64,000 bases of DNA from a virus. A program made the position numbers and the translations under genes. Shown in pieces: positions 37,305 through 44,990 of this stretch. Numbering within the stretch: the first letter of the stretch is position 1; each line of letters opens with the position of its first letter. A model generated the notes under the pieces. The model did no database searches. It had not been told where the DNA came from and saw only the letters and a program-made list of their open reading frames with translations. The stretch lies in IMG/VR virus record IMGVR_UViG_3300010373_000002, positions 1 through 64,000 of that record. The stretch is one strand, 5' to 3'.

Positions 37305-37630
37305 GGTATATCTCCTGTGATCTATAAGCCGGCCGATGGAACCCTCTCACAACAAGAGGGCTTCAATGGCCGGCCTAGCGTGATGAGGCCAGGCCGGATT
37401 GTTGATTCGTTTGGGCGATGTTGGCCGCGCGTGCTATAGCCGGCCAGTGCATCGCATCCTTGGACCGATTCGGCCCGCGACGCGGGCTAGACGGTTAGGA
37501 CTGGCGTCTCACTTCGCTCGCCCGATCACGTATCTTGTGTACGGTGGAGACGCCCCGACAATCGAATTATCAAAGAACATGGATGGCTTGTATTCAGCCA
37601 TCGGATTATTGCTTCCCCATGCGGGGAAAT
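37305..37630. other. Gene-free stretch with hairpins
   Basis: No supported gene. Besides the stem-loop at 37330-37374 it holds GATGGCT/AGCCATC (37582-37602) and TTCCCC-ATGC-GGGGAA (37613-37628) directly beside a tRNA-like fragment. Confidence 0.5.
37330..37374. repeat. Two-part stem-loop
   Basis: Outer CCGGCC/GGCCGG and inner CCCTCT/AGAGGG pairs, just upstream of the 36819-37304 gene. Confidence 0.5.
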
Positions 37631-37679
37631 TCGCCCGGTCGGATTCGAACCGACTAGCCGTTTCGGCTCACTCCGTCAG
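37631..37679 (-). other. tRNA 3'-half fragment, candidate attP core
   Basis: On the minus strand the segment contains a typical T-arm (GTCGG-TTCGAAT-CCGAC) preceded by a short extra hairpin AGCCG-AAA-CGGCT, as in class II tRNAs with a long variable arm, and followed by seven bases plus A as a 3' acceptor half. The 5' half (acceptor, D-arm) is not found upstream; the sequence there is the end of a protein gene. A 3' tRNA half in a phage genome is the usual form of an attP site matching a host tRNA gene. Confidence 0.5.
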
Positions 37680-37695
37680 CGCGGGGAAAGATGGA

Positions 37696-38007
37696 TCACA
37701 ACCAATAAGCTTCGCGGCCGATCTTGATGATCTCCCCCTCCATCTTCAGCTTTTCGAGCCGCGAGGAGTCCGCGACAGCCTCTTCTCGCGTCGAAAAGCG
37801 CCGCCCGTCTTGCCGACGTTTCCACTCGCCGGAGTGATTTCGGGCGATGTAGGCGAACCAGTCGACGATCGAAACCCCATCGTCGTCGCCACTGATTTCT
37901 TCCCAAGTCGGCTCCTCGATGGCCGGCCCGTGGCACAATGCGATGCATTCTTCCGATTCGGCCACGATTCGTTCCACTTCCGCCATGTCGATCTTGATCG
38001 CGTCCAT
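37696..38007 (-). CDS. Hypothetical protein, first gene of region D
   Basis: 103 residues from the ATG at 38007 (AAAAGGGGAG upstream). MDAIKIDMAEVERIVAESEE, VSIVDWFAYIARNHSGEWKR. It ends at the tRNA-like fragment and is preceded by a near-consensus promoter (38062-38090), so it opens the long minus-strand early region. Function unknown. Confidence 0.65.
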   Translation of the reverse strand: MDAIKIDMAEVERIVAESEECIALCHGPAIEEPTWEEISGDDDGVSIVDWFAYIARNHSGEWKRRQDGRRFSTREEAVADSSRLEKLKMEGEIIKIGREAYWL

Positions 38008-38061
38008 CTCACTCCCCTTTTCGGTTAGTCGCTTCCATCGTCCACTCCCCTTCGACACTGT

Positions 38062-38090
38062 AGTTTACGCCGCGAACGATCTACTGTCAA
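38062..38090 (-). promoter_or_regulatory. Near-consensus sigma-70 promoter, minus strand
   Basis: On the minus strand TTGACA (38090-38085), 17-bp spacing, TAAACT (38067-38062). Drives region D toward 37.9 kb and below. Confidence 0.8.
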
Positions 38091-38139
38091 GGGAAAATTA
38101 GGAAAACTGGAAAATAGTTCCAAACGGGTCGATTTCCGG

Positions 38140-38157
38140 TGTACAGTCAAGTGTACA
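38140..38157. promoter_or_regulatory. TGTACA-N6-TGTACA operator-like site
   Basis: Two TGTACA palindromes 6 bp apart between divergent promoters (38062-38090 minus; weak plus near 38167-38195). This is a typical arrangement for a dimeric repressor site. Confidence 0.5.
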
Positions 38158-38760
38158 GCGCCCGCCTTGACTCTTTGCTATCCAACCTATACACTCTATC
38201 TATCCAATAGTAAACGTCGATATCGGCCCGTCTCATTGCGCCGTTTCCGCGTAGAATACGTCATTTCGGCCTAGTTCGCGGCCTGTTTTCTCGCTAGACT
38301 AAGTGTCCAACAAAGTACACTATGCCGTACAGTATTGACTTTCCCAGTCAGGCCGGCCTCATGCCGCCGATCGCTCCTTGGTCGGATGATCCACCCCCCG
38401 CGTCTAACGCTCCACAACGGCCTTGGTGCGATCGGCGGCCTTAGCGTGGTCGATTCCATCGCTTGCGGTCCTACGCTCACGTCGTCGCGACCTACGCCGG
38501 CCCTGGGGAATCCGACCTCTTGCGGTCGCGACCTTCGCCGGCCTCCGCCGGTCATCCCGACGCCGATCGCTCCCCTTAATAATGCTCGCGCGCGTGCGGT
38601 TCCTTATAGCTGTCGGGGAAGTGATCCGGTGGGTCACAAATTTTAACATACTGATACGTCGATGGTGTAACATCGAACGTATGGTGATGAGAATATATAA
38701 GGGGGTCCCAAATCCGTTGTTGGATAGGATGGATGGGTGGGCGTGGGGGGCGTGCCCCTC

Positions 38761-39035
38761 CCTCTCCCGTGAGTCCCCTCTAAAACATCCTATATCATGA
38801 TCTCTGCGTACTTTGTCCTTTATCAGTTGGCATTCTATATAACAACAAGTTCCTCTCCCGTGAGCAACGCCTAAAACTCTCGTACCTGATTCTATTTATA
38901 TACCTTACCCTTTATTAGTTAGCATTCTATAAAAGAGCAGGTTCCTCTCCCGTGAGTCCCCTCTAAAACATCCTATCCGATGTACTCTTTATATGTACCT
39001 TTACCATTGACATTATTCGATAAATAATATCAGTT
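38761..39035. repeat. Three tandem 91/92-bp repeats
   Basis: Each unit starts CCTCTCCCGTGAG (38761, 38852, 38944) and continues with CTAAAAC within 12 bases; the first two also share TTAT-AGTT-GCATTCTAT. Periods are 91 and 92 bp. Candidates are iterons, binding sites or repeated promoter regions. Confidence 0.75.
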
Positions 39036-39096
39036 ATCAAGAGTTTATAAATCTTATCGTCCAACACGATAAACTCTGTATAAATTTGGAGTCCCT

Positions 39097-39154
39097 GATT
39101 CCTTGAAAAAGATAGTTGCCATAAAAGAGACACCCCCCCCTAAAAATTTTTCAC
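39097..39154. repeat. 58-bp block, copy 1
   Basis: Starts GATTCCTTGAAAAAG and includes ACAC or GACCCC runs of C and CTAAAAATTTTTCAC. A similar block lies at 39274-39331. Confidence 0.55.
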
Positions 39155-39224
39155 TCAGATGTTAGTGGTTCATATTTTCTTAATGATGTTCACAGTAACG
39201 ACTTACGAAAAAAAAGAGCGAGTG

Positions 39225-39259
39225 AGAAGTTACACTCAAATCACTACATTATAGAAGAA
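39225..39259 (+). repeat. 35-bp shared element, copy 2
   Basis: Near-identical (2 differences) to 19945-19979; sits between two 58-bp blocks, 98 bp before the first late gene. Confidence 0.7.
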
Positions 39260-39273
39260 GAGAAATATTCCGG

Positions 39274-39331
39274 GATTCCTTGAAAAAGGTTTTCGCCCAC
39301 AAAAGAGACCCCCCCCTCTAAAAATTTTCAC
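39274..39331. repeat. 58-bp block, copy 2
   Basis: Second copy of the GATTCCTTGAAAAAG...CTAAAAATTTT block, ending 27 bp before the first late gene. Confidence 0.55.
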
Positions 39332-39357
39332 CTAAATACTCGCATCAGTGCAAATAC

Positions 39358-39855
39358 ATGAGTGATCTTCCGCAGCTAGGACACGACGGCAAGTTCAACT
39401 TGCCCACGAAGGACTTGAAGCCTTCGCTGACGGAAGCGCTCAACCTGGCGCTCAAGGGTCAATACTACCGCGACGGCGAAGGGAAGCTGGTCGATGTCGG
39501 CGAGAAGGGAGTCATCCTCAAGCGGATCGCCGAGCGGGTTCTCGGCATGGCGCTCGAAGGCAACGAGAAGATGATCGCCTTGGCTTGGGACAGGTGGGAC
39601 GGCAAAGTTCCCCAAAACGTCGCCTTGGACCAATCGACCGTCTTCCACGAGCACATTCATAAATTCCTAGTGTCCGAGGAAGACATCGCCGAAACGGCCT
39701 TGATCCTGGCGAAGATCGGCATCGGCCGCGTCGCGACCCAATCGCTCATGGACCCCACCATCGTCATCGACGCGGAGTGCGAGGATGTCACCGGAGACGG
39801 TCAAAAGCAAATTGGAACCGCTGTCAAGAATGACGATCTCCCGGCATCTCCTTGA
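39358..39855 (+). CDS. Candidate small terminase-like protein (DUF5681-like)
   Basis: 165 residues. The pattern LTEALNLALKG...GEKGVILKRIAERVLGMALEGNEKMIALAWDRWDGKVPQ is typical of a small phage protein found next to TerL (DUF5681-like) that may be the small terminase. It opens the late operon. The rest is acidic and helical. No HTH is certain. Confidence 0.55.
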   Translation: MSDLPQLGHDGKFNLPTKDLKPSLTEALNLALKGQYYRDGEGKLVDVGEKGVILKRIAERVLGMALEGNEKMIALAWDRWDGKVPQNVALDQSTVFHEHIHKFLVSEEDIAETALILAKIGIGRVATQSLMDPTIVIDAECEDVTGDGQKQIGTAVKNDDLPASP

Positions 39856-39959
39856 TCCGAACCCTTGGGGCATGAAACTTATCAGGATGTCTTGTCCTGA
39901 ATTCACGATCAACTTCTTGAACGCCGCAACCTTTGTAGATACGCGAGAATTAAAAAGCG

Positions 39960-40205
39960 ATGGAAGTAACTTCTACGCTGACGCCGGAAGAGATAGAGAA
40001 ATCGAAACTGAATCAGCTTTCACTGGGCAATTCGATTCTCGGCATGACGGCTAAAATCGGCGACTCTTTATTCGTGGACTTGCCGCCCGACTTCAAAGGC
40101 AAGGTCGAACTGAAATACGACCCCGAGTCGAACCACTGGAAAAGCGATTGGTTCTCGCCGGAAACTTTGGAGCGGAACGATGATCCCGATGATTCCCAAT
40201 CCTGA
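39960..40205 (+). CDS. Hypothetical small protein
   Basis: 81 residues (EVTSTLTPEEIEKSKLNQLS, IGDSLFVDLPPDFKGKVELK). It follows the TerS-like gene after a 104-bp gap and overlaps the next gene. Function unknown. Confidence 0.55.
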   Translation: MEVTSTLTPEEIEKSKLNQLSLGNSILGMTAKIGDSLFVDLPPDFKGKVELKYDPESNHWKSDWFSPETLERNDDPDDSQS

Positions 40206-40392
40206 GCCTTACAGGATCGGCGAGACTCCTCCTGTTTATCCGTATGAGGTTTCGACGATTTACGATCCTCAGTTCGTTTGGCGAATCGCCACTTGGGACG
40301 TGCCTGTTAAAAAGTATGGACTTCCGATTCCGATGAATCCGAACATCACCTACAAATATACCTTCACTGAACAATACAGTCACACTTACTAA
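40180..40392 (+). CDS. Hypothetical small protein
   Basis: 70 residues, rich in Pro, Tyr and Trp (IPNPEPYRIGETPPVYPYEV, FVWRIATWDVPVKKYGLPIP). It overlaps the previous gene by 26 bp. Function unknown. Confidence 0.5.
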   Translation: MIPMIPNPEPYRIGETPPVYPYEVSTIYDPQFVWRIATWDVPVKKYGLPIPMNPNITYKYTFTEQYSHTY

Positions 40393-40416
40393 TTTCTCTC
40401 TTTCTTTGAGGTACGC

Positions 40417-40788
40417 ATGGCTCGTAAAAGCGCAATGATCGTGGACAATGATGCCGATGTGGAAACGCCTGAATTCGACATTCCCGAAGTCGAGACCGAC
40501 GACGTTGACGGCGATTGGGTTGAAACAAACGAAGACTTGAACCGCCGCGAACCGGATCGGAACGTGACCCAGGTCCGCATGTTTAGGTACTTGAAGCCGT
40601 CCAAGGAAATGTACCGGACGCTCTTGGAACTCAAGAAATGCGGTTCCTTGTCGCGAATCCGCTTCGTGGGCAACCAGTACATCGCCACCGACGACAAGAC
40701 GCAACAGGAATGCGTGCTGCCGTTCCATGTGGTCGCCGAACGCTACTTCCAGAACACCGGCAAGAAACTGAAACGGCCGGTGAGCTAA
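40417..40788 (+). CDS. Hypothetical protein before TerL
   Basis: 123 residues. Acidic N-terminus (DVETPEFDIPEVETDDVDGD), then a small alpha/beta domain (TLLELKKCGSLSRIRFVGNQ, VLPFHVVAERYFQNTGKK). It ends 1 bp before TerL. Possibly a TerS or packaging partner; not recognised. Confidence 0.6.
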   Translation: MARKSAMIVDNDADVETPEFDIPEVETDDVDGDWVETNEDLNRREPDRNVTQVRMFRYLKPSKEMYRTLLELKKCGSLSRIRFVGNQYIATDDKTQQECVLPFHVVAERYFQNTGKKLKRPVS

Positions 40789-40789
40789 C

Positions 40790-42196
40790 GTGGAAGCCGG
40801 CACGGATTTCTTATCTCAGATGCCGGCATGGATCGCCGCCAAGCTCCCGGAAGCGATCGCGGCGACCTCGCGGATTCCGTATTGCCCCGTCAAGCCGACT
40901 CCCACGCAGCGAGCGTTTATCGCCCTAGACCGAATCGGCGTCAGGGAAGCTCTCTACGGCGGAGCGGCGGGCGGCGGCAAGTCGTTCTGTCTCTGCATGA
41001 TGGCCTTGAAGTATGTCGATATCCCCGAATACCGCGCTCTTTTAATGAGAAGGACATTGGCCGACGCCGACAAAGCGGGCGGGTTGATGGAAGTGCTCTG
41101 GGAGTGGTTGCGGGGAACGAAAGCGAAGTATGACGGCGAAGGCAATCGCTGGCGGTTTCCATCGGGAGCGGAGATTCACTTCGGCTACATCGACGGGCCG
41201 AACGATCACTTTAACTACGCCGGGTCCGCATACCACTTTATCGGTTGGGACGAACTCACTCAATTTAGACAAAATCAATATGAATACGTCTCGTTCGCTC
41301 GCCAGCGGAGAAGGAAAGAGTCGGTCATCCCGCTGATCGTGCGAGCGACCTCGAATCCAGGCGGCACGGGTCATCAATGGGTCTTCGATCGGTTTGTAAA
41401 CCCCGACAATACTTCGAAGCGCGTCTTCCTTCCGGCGAAGCTGGACGACAACCCTCACTTGGATCGCGAGTCATACCGCGAATCACTCGCGGAACTCTCA
41501 GAGGTAGAGCGGCAACAACTACTCCACGGCAACTGGTATGTCAAGCAGCAAGGCTTGGTCTATCCCAACTTCGAAGAGTTCGTAGCGCCGATACCGTCAA
41601 GAGTCAAGGGCAGGAGAGTAGGCGGGATCGACTGGGGCTGGCACAACCCGTTCGGAGCGTTGGTGGGCACGCTGGATCATGACGACGTTCTTTGGATCAA
41701 CTATGAACGTCACGGAAGCCACATCACTCTCTCCGATCACGCCAAGGAATTGCCCAAGCCTTGCGAGTATTGGTGCGATCCGGCCGACCCTTCCGCCGCT
41801 TCCGAGTTGAGACTGTCGGGCCATGTGGTCATCCCTTGCACGCACAAGGGCAAAAACGCGATGGAGTCGGGGATCGGCACGGTCACCGCTCGAATGCGAA
41901 CCGGACGCCTCAAGTTCTCGCCGAAGTTGAAGGAACTCCGCAAGGAAGCCGGGTCTTACCGCCGCGATCCGCATACCGGAGTCCCTATCGACAAAGACAA
42001 CCACTTGGTTGCGGCTCTCAGATATCTAGTCGTCGGCTTAGACAGAGGCCATGTTGTCAACCAGAGAGAGACGGCGACGGCTCAAGTGATCAAAGAACGA
42101 GAGGAAGCCGAGGTCCGCGAGAAGTTGCTCAACGAACAGTTGATCGAGTGGCGGCGAATCGACAACCCGGCATGGTGGGAGACGACCGAAGCATGA
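40790..42196 (+). CDS. terL: Terminase large subunit
   Basis: 468 residues from a GTG. ATPase part: Walker A GGAAGGGKS (57-65), Walker B-like FIGWDE (about 150-155), coupling motif SNPGG. Nuclease part (RNase H-like): GGIDWGW (metal-binding Asp), a middle acidic site around WCDPADPSAASE, and DKDNHLVAALRY at the C-terminal end. The enzyme packages DNA into the prohead and cuts concatemers. Its place at the head of the late operon is typical. Confidence 0.95.
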   Translation: MEAGTDFLSQMPAWIAAKLPEAIAATSRIPYCPVKPTPTQRAFIALDRIGVREALYGGAAGGGKSFCLCMMALKYVDIPEYRALLMRRTLADADKAGGLMEVLWEWLRGTKAKYDGEGNRWRFPSGAEIHFGYIDGPNDHFNYAGSAYHFIGWDELTQFRQNQYEYVSFARQRRRKESVIPLIVRATSNPGGTGHQWVFDRFVNPDNTSKRVFLPAKLDDNPHLDRESYRESLAELSEVERQQLLHGNWYVKQQGLVYPNFEEFVAPIPSRVKGRRVGGIDWGWHNPFGALVGTLDHDDVLWINYERHGSHITLSDHAKELPKPCEYWCDPADPSAASELRLSGHVVIPCTHKGKNAMESGIGTVTARMRTGRLKFSPKLKELRKEAGSYRRDPHTGVPIDKDNHLVAALRYLVVGLDRGHVVNQRETATAQVIKEREEAEVREKLLNEQLIEWRRIDNPAWWETTEA

Positions 42197-42360
42197 AACC
42201 GACAGGGAAAGGGCCGATCGGTCAATCGGGAGTCGAGCCTTCTAACAGGGCCTCCGACTACTCGCCGTATAACGAAAGCGGCGTCGCCCTGCTGATTTTG
42301 CTCGCGTGCTTCGGAATCATCATCGCACTGACGTTCGCCAAAACCATTGGACTACTTTGA
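42193..42360 (+). CDS. Small membrane protein
   Basis: 55 residues; hydrophilic N-terminus (KPTGKGPIGQSGVEPSNRAS) and a single C-terminal membrane span (ALLILLACFGIIIALTFAKT). ATGA overlap with TerL. Function unknown. Confidence 0.65.
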   Translation: MKPTGKGPIGQSGVEPSNRASDYSPYNESGVALLILLACFGIIIALTFAKTIGLL

Positions 42361-42379
42361 CTTAACATAGGAACCAACA

Positions 42380-43285
42380 TTGCAAGTACACCTTCAAAGA
42401 GTCGTCTCTGAGCTAGGTCAACCGCATCGCCAGTTCCTTATGTCCGACACCCATTTGGGCAGTCCTTATGTTGACAAGAAAAAGATCGTCGAGGATTGCG
42501 AAGCGGCCGCAAAAGCCGACGCGGCGATCATCATCAACGGCGACGTTTTCGACGCGATCAATCCTAAAGACAAGCGGTTTATGCCGAGTTGCTACGACAA
42601 GGAATTGCTCGGCAAGGATGACGTCGGCGAATCGATGGTCGAGATGGGGTTCAAGATTTTCGCGCCATTCGCCAACCGCATCAAAGTGATCGGGGTCGGC
42701 AATCACGAAGAGTCTTGGTTGCGCCGTTCCGCCGAGGATTTGGTCGGTCGCTTGATCGCCAAGTTGAACGCGGAACTCGACAAACAAGGTTGCTCTAATC
42801 GTGTTCGTCACGGCGGCATCTCCGGCTTCTACAGGACCATTTTCCAGTTCCCTCGGCCCGGCGGTCGATCGTCTTCGACTTCTCATACGCTGATGTACGC
42901 CCACGGAGCGGGCGGAGACAGCCCCGTGACCAAGGGCATGACCGCCTTCTACCGCAAGTCGAACGAATACTTCTTCGACGCGATCACGATGGGACACCGC
43001 CATCACCGCAACTTCGACCATAACACGATCATGGTTTGTTCTCCGGCCGGTCATATCACGCACCACGACCGCTATTACATTCAAACCGCCAGCTATATGT
43101 ACAATATTGTCGAAACGAACCAGTCGAATCCCATGAACTATAGCTACGCGGAATCGGCTCTCCACGCGACCAAGCCGCTCGGCGGCATGTTCTTGACCGT
43201 GATTCCCAAGCGAGAGACGCGGGTGATGGAGAAGGGGAACACTTCCCTCTATAAAGTCCAACAAGAGGTCGCCACGGCGGTCTGA
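42380..43285 (+). CDS. Calcineurin-like metallophosphoesterase
   Basis: 301 residues from a TTG at 42380 (AGGAACC upstream). The metallophosphoesterase motifs appear in order: SDTHLGSP (D-x-H), INGDVFDA (GD-x), GVGNHEESW (GNHE), YAHGAGG, TMGHRHHRN (GH-x-H). These bind two metals and hydrolyse phosphoesters. Placement between terminase and portal is unusual; a packaging-linked nuclease or cyclic-nucleotide role is possible. Substrate unknown. Confidence 0.85.
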   Translation: MQVHLQRVVSELGQPHRQFLMSDTHLGSPYVDKKKIVEDCEAAAKADAAIIINGDVFDAINPKDKRFMPSCYDKELLGKDDVGESMVEMGFKIFAPFANRIKVIGVGNHEESWLRRSAEDLVGRLIAKLNAELDKQGCSNRVRHGGISGFYRTIFQFPRPGGRSSSTSHTLMYAHGAGGDSPVTKGMTAFYRKSNEYFFDAITMGHRHHRNFDHNTIMVCSPAGHITHHDRYYIQTASYMYNIVETNQSNPMNYSYAESALHATKPLGGMFLTVIPKRETRVMEKGNTSLYKVQQEVATAV

Positions 43286-43370
43286 ATGGTCTTCCTTTGA
43301 ATCGAGAACTTTTGGTACAATTCATCTAGTAGATTCCAACCACTGAACGCGATCTTGGAGCCTTTTTCGT

Positions 43371-44981
43371 ATGCGATCGAAATGGTATCTGTATTACATC
43401 TCCGGTCCCATGACCGGCCTTCCCGAGTACAACTACCCCGCATTCAACCACGCCGCAAAAGTCGCCAGAGAGATGCTTGCCGACGCCGAGTTGGCGAACT
43501 CCTACGAGTTGGTATTCAACCCTGCCGAATCGTTCGGCGGCGACACGACGAAGGCCCGCGAAACCTATTTCGTCGAAGACATGCTCGCCCTGGCTCGGTC
43601 GGAACGCATCATCTTGCTGCCCGGTTGGGAGAAGTCGGCCGGAGCGAGATTGGAAGTGGCGGCGGCGAAGGAGATGGGACTCGGCTTCCACAAGTTCATT
43701 CTCAAGGAAGACGGCGAGTGGGACATCGGCGAGATGCGAGAAGCGCCGGATATCGAAGTGATCTGCAAGGAAGACACCCTGGCGATTCCAAGGACGGCAT
43801 ATTCCGCTTACTGTCCCCGAAACTACACGACTTGGTTGATCGGCGGCGATTGGGATAAAGCTCTAACCAAACCTCTGCCTCCGACCGACACGCTTCCTCA
43901 TGAGAAGGCCGAATACTTCGTCGATTATCGCGAGAAAGAAGATGATCCGCCGAAACCGGCTACTCCCGGAACTCACGACATCGGCCACGGCATCATCGCG
44001 AAACAAGTCGGCGGGATCGGCGGGACGATCGAGTTCAACGGCGTCCGCCTTCCGTTCACGAACTGGGAAGCGACGAAAGAGAGGATCGACGACGGCGACT
44101 CCGAACCGCCGCCGACCTCGAACTCCTTCTCCGACAAAATTAAAACGACTGTCGAGTTCACGGAATCCAGCAAAGATTGGATTAAAGAATTTCTGCTCGA
44201 AGAAGCCAAAAAGCAAGCGTCGTGGGGTGAACCGTTCCCGACCTCTCCGCCTGACGATGACACTGTTTATGATGAGGTTGGCGCTACTTTATGCGACAAG
44301 ATAGCGAAAGACTTCACCAAATACAGTGACGAGATCATTCTCGGAAAACTGGAAGGCGCAATCCGAGAGAATCCTTCTTTCCATCCCTCGGAAAAGAATC
44401 TTTCTTCTCTTTTCGGTTGCGGCGAACCATTACCGACGAAGCCGCCTAGAGATATTTCGAGCAAGAGAGAAGATGGGGTTTCTCTCGCGAGGGATCAAAT
44501 GAGAGACGTATGGAGAACTGTTGGTATCAGTGATTTATACGGCTATCCTTGCGTTGTTCAGTCGGACTTCGAACACTTCCCTATTCCAAAAGAATTCACT
44601 CCTCCGCCGAATCCTCCCGAGTCTCCTCCTTCGGACGGCATCAAACGCTTTGAGACGGGCGCAGTCAGATCGACCGACGCGGAAGGATTTCGCTACGACC
44701 TCATCTCGCCGATCGCTCTCAGGGAACTCGCCAGAACCTACGCGGAAGGTTCGCTCAAGTACGGCGACTTCAACTGGGAAAAGGGTATGCCGGTTCACGA
44801 TCTCTTGAACCACGCCATCCCGCACACCTATGAAGCCTTGGCGGGCGAAGACGTGCTCTTGAATCTCACTCACGCCGCTTGGGGATTGATGGCCGCGATC
44901 CACTCTTACATCCTCTGGCCGCATCTCAACGCCGGTCATCTTCGCGGTCCCGGTTGCACGCCGCCGACTCCGACTGAATAA
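43371..44981 (+). CDS. DUF4406 fused to dATP/dGTP diphosphohydrolase (MazZ-like) domain
   Basis: 536 residues. N-terminal DUF4406 (about 8-110): YYISGPMTGLPEYNYPAFNH, FVEDMLALARSERIILLPGW, GARLEVAAAKEMGLGFH. This is a nucleoside deoxyribosyltransferase-like fold. A long middle (about 115-415) is Pro/acid-rich and unassigned. The C-terminal domain (about 425-525) matches the dATP/dGTP diphosphohydrolase family: RYDLISPIALRELARTYAEG, LKYGDFNWEKGMPVHDLLNH, LNLTHAAWGLMAAIHS, the all-alpha MazG-type fold. In other phages DUF4406 and this domain are often separate neighbouring genes; here they are fused. MazZ in Z-genome phages purges dATP/dGTP pools, but no PurZ is seen here. Confidence 0.8.
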   Translation: MRSKWYLYYISGPMTGLPEYNYPAFNHAAKVAREMLADAELANSYELVFNPAESFGGDTTKARETYFVEDMLALARSERIILLPGWEKSAGARLEVAAAKEMGLGFHKFILKEDGEWDIGEMREAPDIEVICKEDTLAIPRTAYSAYCPRNYTTWLIGGDWDKALTKPLPPTDTLPHEKAEYFVDYREKEDDPPKPATPGTHDIGHGIIAKQVGGIGGTIEFNGVRLPFTNWEATKERIDDGDSEPPPTSNSFSDKIKTTVEFTESSKDWIKEFLLEEAKKQASWGEPFPTSPPDDDTVYDEVGATLCDKIAKDFTKYSDEIILGKLEGAIRENPSFHPSEKNLSSLFGCGEPLPTKPPRDISSKREDGVSLARDQMRDVWRTVGISDLYGYPCVVQSDFEHFPIPKEFTPPPNPPESPPSDGIKRFETGAVRSTDAEGFRYDLISPIALRELARTYAEGSLKYGDFNWEKGMPVHDLLNHAIPHTYEALAGEDVLLNLTHAAWGLMAAIHSYILWPHLNAGHLRGPGCTPPTPTE

Positions 44982-44990
44982 GGTCACACC

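Larger units (their letters stand above)
38101..39357. other. Gene-free switch region, possible origin
   Basis: About 1.26 kb without a supported gene. The left part is GC-rich. It carries an operator-like pair (38140-38157) and a weak plus-strand promoter (TTGACT at 38167, TACACT at 38190, 17-bp spacing). The right part is AT-rich with 91/92-bp repeats (38761-39035), a TTATCGT/ACGATAA hairpin (39054-39072) and two similar blocks around the 35-bp element. AT-rich repeats between divergent operons suggest replication origin or control functions; this is inference. Confidence 0.6.

Noticed and set aside
37631-37713. Complete tRNA gene on the minus strand
   Set aside because: Only the 3' half can be folded; the sequence where the acceptor and D-arm should be is the end of a protein gene and does not pair.
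37399-38028. 209-residue plus-strand ORF over the attP candidate
   Set aside because: It has no ribosome site, and much of it is antisense to the better-supported minus-strand gene at 37696.
38761-39035. CRISPR array for the 91-bp repeats
   Set aside because: Units are ~91 bp with conserved parts of only 13-25 bp and no uniform spacer, so they are not CRISPR repeats.
39785-40054. 89-residue ORF between the TerS-like gene and 39960
   Set aside because: It overlaps the better-placed gene at 39960 for a third of its length and has no ribosome site. The first part alone is too weak to call.
43371-44981. Complete Z-genome (2-aminoadenine) pathway
   Set aside because: Only a MazZ-like domain is visible; no PurZ, DatZ or DpoZ gene is in the window, so the pathway cannot be claimed.
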